The notes under the pieces are model-generated. The model was given only the letters and a program-made list of their open reading frames with translations. It was not told where the DNA came from and made no database searches. Positions 51,201 through 64,000 of a stretch of DNA of 64,000 bases are shown piece by piece. Source of the stretch: Ianthella basta (taxonomy: Eukaryota > Porifera > Demospongiae > Verongiida > Ianthellidae). The position numbers and the translations under genes were made by a program. Positions within the stretch are counted from its first letter, which is position 1. Each line of letters opens with the position of its first letter. Where the stretch lies: the NCBI GenBank assembly GCA_964019415.1, contig OZ025881.1:1630280-1694279 (forward strand), written 5' to 3'.

Positions 51201-54200
51201 GGTGCCTGGAATAGTAGCCACTGGCTGAAGACTTCCCCTGTACAAACATGCTTACCAAACTAAACCAATCAAGTGGAACCGTAGTGAGAAACAATCATCA
51301 TCACAGGACAGTTGGCCACAAGGGCCTTTGTCAACTGTATATAGCGAAGGGTTTGAATGAGAAACAGCTGAAAGTCAGTACCAAGCCTATTGCAGATAGT
51401 AATGAGCCTCTGTGACATCATGCTGACATTAGTATTGTAGACCAAATTTGAACTCCTCACAGCACCAGCCTCTAAGGTTGTATAATCGAAAACTGAATTC
51501 CCCTTTTAAAGTCCTGGCTATGTGTGAACAGCCATTCACGGCTACAGTAGTCACCTAATGAATGTGGCAGAAGACCAGGAAGGAATTGTGTGCTTAACAG
51601 AGGTTATGTGCTTAGAATACAGATGCTCCTAATAGCCAGTCGATAAGGTATACTGTTGTAGTAAGATGTAAGTCTACTGAAAGCCCATGCACATGGTGAG
51701 CACACCACTGCATTGCACTGTGCTAACACTTGAGGCGAAGTGTGTACCTCATTTCACCCTGCATCATTTCTCTATTAGACTGAGTGTGGTGCAGGCTTCA
51801 TTCATGACCCTCCCCTGAACAAAGTCATCACTTGTCCTTACTGCAAGAACAAGATGTGCTATGATTGCAAGAGACCTGTAAGTGAAGCTGTGTCAGCTTG
51901 CTGGTACAGTACATACAGTACGTATGTGAGGATACAAGTGCACCCTTCTTTCCACTGTGCATACTTGCAGTGGGAGGACCAGCACAAAGGGATCTCCTGC
52001 AAAGATTTTACAAAGTGGAAGGCAGAGAATGACGAGGAGAATCAACAGAAGGGTCTGGCAGCATTCCTGAAGGAGAATGGCTTGGGTGAGACTAGTTTTG
52101 TTTTGTGATTTACAATGTATGTACATATAAAATTTGAGGGAGAGTGTAATTATTCAGTACTTAATGCTTTGATGCATTAAGAGACAAATGAAGGCTTTCT
52201 TCCTCCCACTATTGCAGAGTGCCCCAAATGCCACTGCCGCTATGACCTAGCTCGAGGAGGCTGTTTGCACTTTAAATGTGGGCAGTGTCCTACTGACTTT
52301 TGTGGAGGATGTGGTGCAATTTATGACAAGGTACACAAGGGTGTGTGTACTCTACCACTATGTGACACATTTGTATGTGTAAATCTATACTACTGTAAGT
52401 GAAATTCTAGTCATTGTATGCAATAGTTAAATGCCGCCCAAGAGTTGTCTGTGGGATTTAGAGCACAAAACTCACTATATAGATCTTTTTCTTGCCTTTT
52501 GAAATCAATCTTTGTTGTGTGTCAGTGTCACAAGCTCACTTGCCACCCGAAGATTTGCTGAGAAGACTCGTTGTTATCTTCACAGGCAGCCATTGTCATG
52601 TGACTTTCCCATGACACCCTGCTGAAATGTTGTAGCACTTACTAGTAGAGCTTTGGGAAAGGACTGTGTAGCCGTCTTAAAGCCGCACACCAATGTCTAA
52701 CTGCTATCAGGAACAGTTAGCTTCACAATTGAAGCAGATTTATTCAACGAATCCTATGTTGAACAAAGGCTAATCACTGGATATTACGCCTACCAGCCTT
52801 CTACACCGAAGTGTTTCAGGAGGCTGGGGGGCCGGAGCCCTATTGATGGCAACCAGTGATCGCCCTCCCCCATTACTAGTCATCCTACAAAGATGAAAGA
52901 GCCACAGACAGCTGTTTCGCCCTGATTGGGGCTCATCAGTGTGGCGTACTGATGGAATGCAGGATGACTAGTCACTCTTGTATCCGCCACCAGTGAAACA
53001 CTTGTGGTTTCAACAAGAGTGAATATTAATGGGGGATCACTGGTTGCCATCAATAGGGCTCCGGCCCCCCAGCCTCCTGAAACACTTCGGTGTAGAAGGC
53101 TGGTAGGCGTAATATCCAGTGATTAGCCTTTGTTCAACCTAGCCCGGCCTGGCCGTTGCAGTGGCTTACTGCAATGAACTGACCTCTCAAGAATCCTATG
53201 TTGTTGTACAGTTCGTCTTGCAAATCACATGCACTTCATGCGTGGTCACATGCGTAACCCCGGTAACGTCAAAGAATGGGGTAAAACCGCAAGGTTCTCG
53301 CTGTATAAACAAATTTGCTACCAGATGACACATCCCATATGCGCAGTGACAAGTATGTATAGACCACAGATATAAAATGGCTTGATGACATCATGTAAAC
53401 TCCAAGCACACTCTGCCCGCAACGTACTTCTACGTGATTTACAGTAGAATCAAGCACAAACAATTCGAATGCTTCTCTGAGATCATTTAGACACACGTTG
53501 CCATGGCAGTGGGATCAATAATGCAATATCTGCATAATGAGCTAGCAATTGCAGATATGGCACCTGCACTTACGTATGGCAACAGTATGGTGCAATACAT
53601 TGCATGGAATATTTGGGCTACAATGCCATGTGGTGAAAACTGAAATGAGACTATGAAATACCATGTATCAGGCAGCACAGTAGTACTGGCTGAGTAATTT
53701 TGGGATGTCGGTGGTTGTTTGTATGCTGTATTACAAACGAAAGTAGTGCTATTTCTGTGCAGGGCTACTAAGTGGTAATAAATCGCCTCATGAAGAAGTG
53801 GGTTGTAACAATGCAGGTTTAACACAGTAAAGGCCTGAGTAGAGAGTATTGATTCTTTTGCTGAAATTACTAGCCAGGTAATCAAGAAATAAGTTGTTTC
53901 AGCAGTGCTAGAGCTGCCTTTATCAGAGATAAAGACACAAATGCGGATGTGTTCAAATGCCTTATGTGACTTCCTTGAAATTAGTAACTGTTATTATGTA
54001 TGTCTCTTTCTTCAGTCCTGCCGAAAATACAAATCATGTGCAAACAAGGGCTTTCATGCCCACCACCCTCGTGACTGCCTCTTCTACTTGAGGGACTGGG
54101 CAGTTGAGAAACTGCAGAAGATGCTGACAGACAAGAAAATTGAGTTTGATACAGAGGCTCCTGAAGCACAGGTGAATACTGCTCGGCAGGCATTGGAGGC

Positions 54201-56915
54201 TGATCAGAAAGGAGGGGCAGAGGGTGAAGCTGCTGCTGTGGAACCAATAGTGGGTGGGGCTGCAGGTCAACTGGAGCTAAGGTGTCGTGTAATTCTCCAG
54301 AAGGAGGTGGGAACAGAAAGAGTGGATGAAGAATGTGGAGACGACTGCAAGCAAGGACATGGTGGCCTGTGCCCGTAAGTTGATTATGCCATATAAATTC
54401 TATTATATGTGCCCCTTAAAATAATTCCACCACTGAAAGGCGCTTCTTATTAGAATGGATAAAATTATGCAGTGGCCAAGGGGTGCTTCAATTGGAACCA
54501 CACCTAGCGCATGTAATTAGAACGGAATAGTACTGTTGCACATGCACGTGTGAAATTTGTTTTAAATGGCAGGCTCTAAAGATGAGTAGAAGCTGTTGTG
54601 CGTGGTGAGAGGCTATCATGGTGCCACCTGGATGTTCTCCTTGTCTGCCTGCGCCTGGCCATCGCCCAGTTCCAGTGGGCGCTTCCTTGGTCTCTCCACA
54701 GGTTGCTTGACTGTCTTCTTTCCACGTTCTCTGGTTGAGAATGAAGCAGTGCCGTAGTCCTCTGTGCTGACATGGTTAAAGTAGTCTGTCAGGGTCGCCA
54801 TCTCACGTAGCAGCAGCAGCACAACTACCATACTTCTGCTCCAATAATTTCGACACCACCTAAAATAAATTCCAACACCCAAGGGTGCTTACATTTGGAA
54901 CAGAAAAAATACGGTATGCACCTAGGGGGCACTTAAATTGGGGCGACACCTATATTTAAATTTATACGGTATGTACTGTATGTTAGCTAATGCTCCAAAG
55001 AGTTTAATTGTTTGCATTCTTACCAAATGTCACTATGCTGTCCTACAACAGTAGTTGGTTTGAGTGATTGTTTGTAGGTGGCTGTAGCACATTGTGTTAG
55101 TTGGTCTGATTGAGTGAGACCCAATACTTCCACATACGTACACTGAACCAGGTTAATGGTTCCATGTGCAATCAGTCTGAATATTAAGAATTGAAATAAT
55201 TTTCCTCAAACTCTTTAGGAAACACTACAAAGAATATCTGATCTTTAAGCTCAATGAAGCCTTAATTGACCCTGCTGATGACATGGATGTTGGTGAGCTG
55301 AGAGCTGTTATTATGAGGGAGGAGAAGCCCGTCCCTGAAGGGGATGAAAATGATGCACAGTACAAGGAGAGACTGAAGGAGGTGAGCAGGGAGTGCTGCA
55401 TGGTGCTTAATGTTTGTCAATAAGCCCAGACCCTTTCCTCCATTGCTGCTGTTATGCAGTAGGGAGGCTAGGGTTTAGTCAACTGCGTATACTGGTTTGT
55501 TCTGAGCCCCACAGAAGTTGGGGCTTATTAATATTCAGTAATCATGGAAAAAAACATTCATGAAAGCAGTCATGTTGTAAAACAGGAAAGTGTTCCAGAT
55601 CTACCCCAGGAGTGATAAGACAGCGTATTCTAGACAGATCCTAAACAAGTGTTGCCATTCTGAGCGGCTAACCATCAGCCATTATGAAGTGAGGGCTTCT
55701 CAGCTGGCTCAGGCATCAGAAAGGGTTGGTTCCCTAATAGCAGCTTTGCAACAGGGTTGAAAACCTTGCCGACGTTTCGACCAGATGCTCTGGTCTTCTT
55801 CGCCCTGAAAAAGACCAGAGCATCTGGTCAAAACGTCGGCAGGGTTTTCAACCCTGTTGCGAAGCTGGTATTAGAGAACCAACCCTTTCATCAGCCATTA
55901 TGCACCAGCTTCATAGTTCAGTTTGTGTATGCATATTTATCATTGTTTACTGCATCAAATTCTATGAGTCTAGGAATGTAAATGATATAGAACTAGTCCC
56001 TTCTTCTAGGCCAGTGAAGTCAGAATATATAATGGGGGAATAAGGGGAGAAGCAGTCTGGACTGTGCGAGAGTAGTATGGAGGATGGTAGCATTGCAAGT
56101 AGTGTGTAGCGGGAAGTATTCACAGGGGAATGCATGTGTGAATTTTGCAGAGAGGTATATCACAATGTGTGAGAATATTCTCAGTGCATTGGGTGGCAAA
56201 CTAAGAAAAGGTGATGGCTAGATGGACAGTAACTGTGACGATTAGCTGCATTCTCAGAAGGCGTAGCACCTCATGCTCAGGATCTCATTGCTGAGATTAC
56301 TACTGCCGCACCTGTCGGCCTTAAGTTTTTGGCCATTGCTGTCAAGTCTGTGATTGATGACACTGTACAACTGCTTTGATCAAGCTGATTCAATGCTATG
56401 CAAGCCAGACAGTTCTCTGTCAATACTATATAGTGCTGACATGTCCACCAATACAGCTGTCCACAAAGTGGTGAGGATTCTTAGAAGGTTATTGACAGAA
56501 ATGCTGGTGAAGAGGAAACTGCTTGTAGTTCACTAGGCTTGGAGTATCTGAGCACTTTACCCTAAATGGAAAGGCTCACTTTGGGAAAAGGGCAACGGCA
56601 CACAGTGTAACAGATGTCGTGCTTTCTTTCCAAATCATTTCTTTTCTGACCTCCCAATGAAGCATGCATGATGTAAAGCTGCCATTTGTAAAAGGGGTGT
56701 GGCTTACCTTCATGAATATTACTGCTTGGGTCAAATTTGGAGTTTCACAAAATTGTCTCCCATGAAGATCATGCATGTTGTGTGGACGCCATGTAGCTAC
56801 ATATTAGCATTCATTTATCCTATTCAGTCCCATCTTGACCCTCCTCCCTCCCTTTCCTTCACAGCAAGTGAAGAAGGACTTTCCTCTGGACCAGCGAGGA
56901 GGACTTAATTTTTGA
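36203..56915 (+). CDS. RNF31: E3 ubiquitin-protein ligase HOIP (RNF31), linear-ubiquitin ligase
   Basis: Fourteen exons, all phase-consistent: 36203-36460, 43847-44362, 44540-44996, 45400-45860, 46131-46409, 47710-47934, 48443-48640, 48754-49029, 51779-51877, 51971-52085, 52218-52330, 54016-54374, 55219-55381 and 56865-56915. They give about 1189 residues, against 1072 in human. Domains: N-terminal PUB (about 60-180, binds OTULIN/CYLD adaptors), Pro/Ser-rich acidic linker, charged coiled coil (about 480-560), UBA (about 565-720, binds HOIL-1/SHARPIN), RING1 (CPVC start near 783), IBR, RING2 with catalytic Cys about 977 in LARGGCLHF, and the LDD (about 1010-1165) that directs Met1 linkage. [13 protein letters not shown] and CRVILQKEV match HOIP closely. 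Exon 4 ends in a GC donor. The NZF zinc fingers of vertebrate HOIP are absent. Confidence 0.93.
36544..36895 (+). repeat. Minisatellite, unit GGGCTACGTGTGA
   Basis: More than 20 head-to-tail copies of a 13-14-bp unit, with variants such as GGACTGTGTGG and GGGCTACATGTGA, lie in RNF31 intron 1, 80 bp after exon 1. Confidence 0.95.
36896..40120. other. RNF31 intron 1, no gene recognised
   Basis: A minus frame at 39402-39199 starts with ATG ([20 protein letters not shown]) and is protein-like over 67 codons, but it has no recognised family and no neighbours. The rest has no coding features. Confidence 0.35.
40124..40816. mobile_element. 690-bp inverted-repeat element, AATACCG(T/C)ATGG ends
   Basis: The left end is AATACCGCATGGCCGGAAATTTTGGCAGGGAATTTATTTTGGCGGATT. 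The right end AATCCGCCAAAATAAATTCCCACCAAAATTTCCGACCATACGGTATT is its near reverse complement (about 47 bp). The interior is moderately GC-rich with no transposase. It lies in RNF31 intron 1. Confidence 0.8.
41870..42051. mobile_element. MITE, CAGTGAAACCTGTCTAAG family (copy C)
   Basis: It starts TACAGTGAAACCTGTCTAAGACAG and ends with a degenerate CACTGTGTCACTGTA. The internal phrases CAGCCACCTG and GGCTGGCTGG resemble copy A. It lies in RNF31 intron 1. Confidence 0.65.
42630..43115 (+). repeat. TG-rich degenerate simple-sequence region
   Basis: An irregular alternation of TGTGTG, TGCATG and TATGTG runs over nearly 500 bp of RNF31 intron 1. No ordered unit length is apparent. Confidence 0.7.
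45024..45202. mobile_element. MITE, CAGTGGAACCTC-ended (copy D)
   Basis: TACAGTGGAACCTCAGAAATAAGACCACC at the left pairs with GGTGGTC...GGAGTTCCACTGTA at the right. Internal repeats of TCTTATTTCTAAGGTGGTC fold back. It lies in RNF31 intron 3. It is related to, but distinct from, the CTGTCTAAG copies. Confidence 0.75.
45861..46130 (+). other. RNF31 intron 4, GC-AG type
   Basis: Exon 4 ends TGGTTGAAG and the intron opens GCAAGT; the acceptor is ATGTTACAG. GC donors with an otherwise perfect AAG|GCAAGT context are a known minority class. The paralogous intron at 62659-63127 has the same GCAAGT donor and shares intronic sequence near its 3' end (45979-46045 against 62952-63020). Confidence 0.8.
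46926..47088. mobile_element. Short element with GCGTTTACAC / GTGTAAACGC ends
   Basis: GCGTTTACACTAAGC opens it and GTCGTGTAAACGC closes it, with another GTGTAAACGC at 46974-46983 and internal AACCGGTTC and GAAACCGGCTTTGAGCC palindromes. It is a MITE-like insertion in RNF31 intron 5. Confidence 0.65.
49030..51778 (+). other. RNF31 intron 8, holds retroelement debris
   Basis: This 2.75-kb intron separates RING1 and IBR exons. It carries the LINE fragment listed separately, an ATCTCC/GGAGAT hairpin near 49447-49463 and a degenerate hammerhead-like relic near 51300. No independent gene is supported. Confidence 0.5.
50447..50686 (+). pseudogene. Non-LTR retrotransposon fragment (end of RT)
   Basis: The frame reads [20 protein letters not shown], followed by [20 protein letters not shown]. 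This matches the post-RT region seen in many LINE ORF2 proteins (ELGxLSLxxRRxLHxxxLxYKxLxxLAPxYLxxLF). Only this segment remains. It is in the same orientation as RNF31. Confidence 0.65.
52757..53138. mobile_element. Fold-back element carrying a hammerhead ribozyme
   Basis: Arms of about 115 bp (52757-52876 and 53025-53138) are near-perfect reverse complements (GTTGAACAAAGGCTAATCAC ... GTGATTAGCCTTTGTTCAAC). An inner palindrome, ACTAGTCATCCT/AGGATGACTAGT, brackets the hammerhead at 52901-52945. A further hairpin (CACTCTTGT...ACAAGAGTG) lies at 52973-53020. It has no coding capacity. It resembles non-autonomous Penelope-related or retrozyme-like units. It lies in RNF31 intron 11. Confidence 0.8.
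52901..52945 (-). ncRNA. Hammerhead ribozyme, type I
   Basis: The minus strand reads GCCACA (stem I), CUGAUGAG (core), GCCC-loop-GGGC (stem II), GAAA (core), the self-complementary ACAGCUGU (minimal stem III), cleavage triplet GUC, then UGUGGC (stem I partner, 6 bp). Every conserved core position is present, in the order expected for a type-I hammerhead with the short stem III known from Penelope-like elements. Such ribozymes with tiny stem III usually act as dimers. It is antisense to RNF31, so RNF31 pre-mRNA should not be cut by it. Confidence 0.88.
54395..54965. mobile_element. Decayed DNA-transposon-like insertion with a minus-strand frame
   Basis: The flanks share loosely inverted ATATAAATT...TGTGCCCC and GGGGC...AATTTATAC sequences and a GGGGCACTTAAATTGG motif. 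A minus-strand frame (about 54804-54620, [20 protein letters not shown], then basic and Gln-rich) is protein-like and may be the start of a captured transposase-type protein. It lies in RNF31 intron 12. Confidence 0.4.
55719..55889. mobile_element. 170-bp near-perfect hairpin element
   Basis: GAAAGGGTTGGTT...GCAACAGGGTTGAAAACC...GCCGACGTTTCGACCAGATGCTCTGGTCTT is followed, after CTTCGCCCTG, by its reverse complement through AACCAACCCTTTC. Arms are about 80 bp. The GACGTTT motif recalls hammerhead-bearing tails, but no CUGAUGA box is present. It lies in RNF31 intron 13. Confidence 0.85.
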
Positions 56916-57700
56916 ATAGATCATTTCTATGATTAGCAAGCAAGGGGTATATTACTAGTACATAACTGTAGGCTTTCGACCCACTTTGGTATTGTAGCTG
57001 TATAGTTTAGTACATTGTTGATTGCATGTAGGTATGGATGGTAGTATAAGTACAAGCTGCAGACACTGCATCTTTGAACTATAATTTTCCTTTGTGTTAA
57101 GCATGTGTATTTTCATATTAAATTTTGTACTTGATACCCATGAGTAAGAACTGTATATATAATACATTGGAGGGAGATCTCTACTTACAGAATGGGGTGT
57201 ACATGGCCAAGTAATAAATAATAGGATACTGTATGTTGTGAGGGTGTAGTCTAAAATGGTGGTCTGGCTACTCGAAACTAGTATGGCAATGGTGTAATTC
57301 TAAAATGTGAATTATGTAATATAAAGTATGGGTGAGAGTGGATGTGTTTCCACACAAATATAAAAAATATGCATTTCAGCTAGCAAGCTACAGTTTGATC
57401 TTTACTTGCTGAATCTGGGTCGCGAGCTCACTTAGCGTTTGTATGTATGTATGTGGCCAACGCTTCAGGAATGCAATTAGTTTATTTCTTCAGGAACGTA
57501 GCTAATGCACTTCGTGAGGCTCCTGAGTTAGCTTACAACTAGTTATTACTTGCTGTTGGCCATTAAGTGTGTATTGCAATACGTGCCTACGTTATACTTT
57601 TCATTCAACTGCTTACCTTACAGTGTTTTTATCATAAATGAATGCATGAGCCCCTAGCTACATGCTTTCCTTTTAATTGGATCCATTCCCTCTTGTTATA
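56916..57700. other. RNF31 3' flank
   Basis: A poly(A) signal AATAAA lies at 57213-57218, about 300 bp after the RNF31 stop. A fragment of the 1177-1250 palindrome (AAAATGGTGGTCTGGCTAC) lies near 57252-57272. No gene is present. Confidence 0.5.
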
Positions 57701-57836
57701 TACAGTGAAACCTGTCTAAGAAGGTCACTGTGTTAGGCAGCCACCTCTCTAAAACAGTCAGCATCTCTGGCCCCAAATAGCATTGCAATGTACCTCCGTA
57801 GTTAGAATAGGCTCGCACGTGACTGTCTTAGACATG
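57701..57836. mobile_element. MITE, CAGTGAAACCTGTCTAAG family (copy E)
   Basis: It starts TACAGTGAAACCTGTCTAAGAAGG, carries GTTAGGCAGCCACCTCTCTA as in copy A, and ends GACTGTCTTAGACATGTG (terminus truncated). It lies upstream of the kinase-HOIP gene. Confidence 0.75.
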
Positions 57837-58140
57837 TGATGTCAGAATAACGGAAAGGGGTTCCGCTCACCACGTTGTTTTACGACAGGATGAGGTAAGG
57901 CTCTTTCAAACCCTTTGCCTGCATACACCGCTATGGCTTTGCACTAGCATGTACTTTTCAACAGTTGCATGACTACTTCATTTCAGAATCTGATACTTTG
58001 ATGCGAACGGCATAGCGTCAAAAATGTTTTATCTGTATAGGGGCTCTACTTTCTTGGTCACTTTCTCCATGCAGGGCACTCTAGTCCCTCTCTATCACAA
58101 TCAGCCACCTTTTTTACCCGCGTAGAGGCGTGCTTACGTG

Positions 58141-64000
<5,860 letters not shown>

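Overview
This window is eukaryotic and almost certainly metazoan. Genes are split by GT-AG introns, intergenic and intronic DNA is full of short inverted-repeat elements and (CA)n/(GT)n tracts, and the proteins include a forkhead factor and the animal ubiquitin ligase HOIP. A non-bilaterian such as a demosponge is my best guess, from the intron and repeat style and the sponge-like kinase. That is inference; nothing in the sequence names the species.

Layout. (1) Positions 1-5.4 kb are mostly repeats, with one minus-strand CAP-Gly exon (3198-3314) that resembles the deubiquitinase CYLD. (2) From about 5.46 to 24.0 kb a large multi-exon minus-strand gene encodes a protein that looks like the N-terminal region of RNF213 (mysterin). 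A decayed non-LTR retrotransposon (about 16.65-21.66 kb) sits in one of its introns. (3) Positions 24-31.8 kb are repeat-rich, with a GC-rich dispersed element, an 870-bp terminal-inverted-repeat element and a broken fibrinogen-like secreted gene. (4) Positions 31.8-34.0 kb hold ORC6 (minus) and 34.6-35.6 kb an intronless forkhead gene (minus). (5) Divergent from the forkhead gene is a complete RNF31/HOIP gene (plus, 36203-56915, 14 exons, about 1189 residues) with PUB, UBA, RING1-IBR-RING2 and LDD regions. (6) From 58141 to the window end a second plus-strand gene joins a TKL/RIPK-like kinase, a coiled coil and a duplicated HOIP segment (UBA onward). It is cut by the window edge before its RING.

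How they fit together. HOIP makes linear (Met1) ubiquitin chains, CYLD removes them, and RNF213 acts with linear-ubiquitin machinery on intracellular bacteria in vertebrates. The kinase-HOIP fusion would place a RIPK-like kinase and a linear-ubiquitin ligase on one polypeptide. The window therefore looks like an innate-immunity ubiquitin neighbourhood, interleaved with ordinary ORC6 and Fox genes. The two most unusual items are the predicted kinase/coiled-coil/HOIP fusion and a canonical type-I hammerhead ribozyme at the tip of a large fold-back element inside a HOIP intron.

Limits. Exon boundaries were read by eye from splice signals and phase. Family names come from remembered motifs, not searches. 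Several exon junctions in the upstream half of the RNF213-like gene could not be made to agree in phase.
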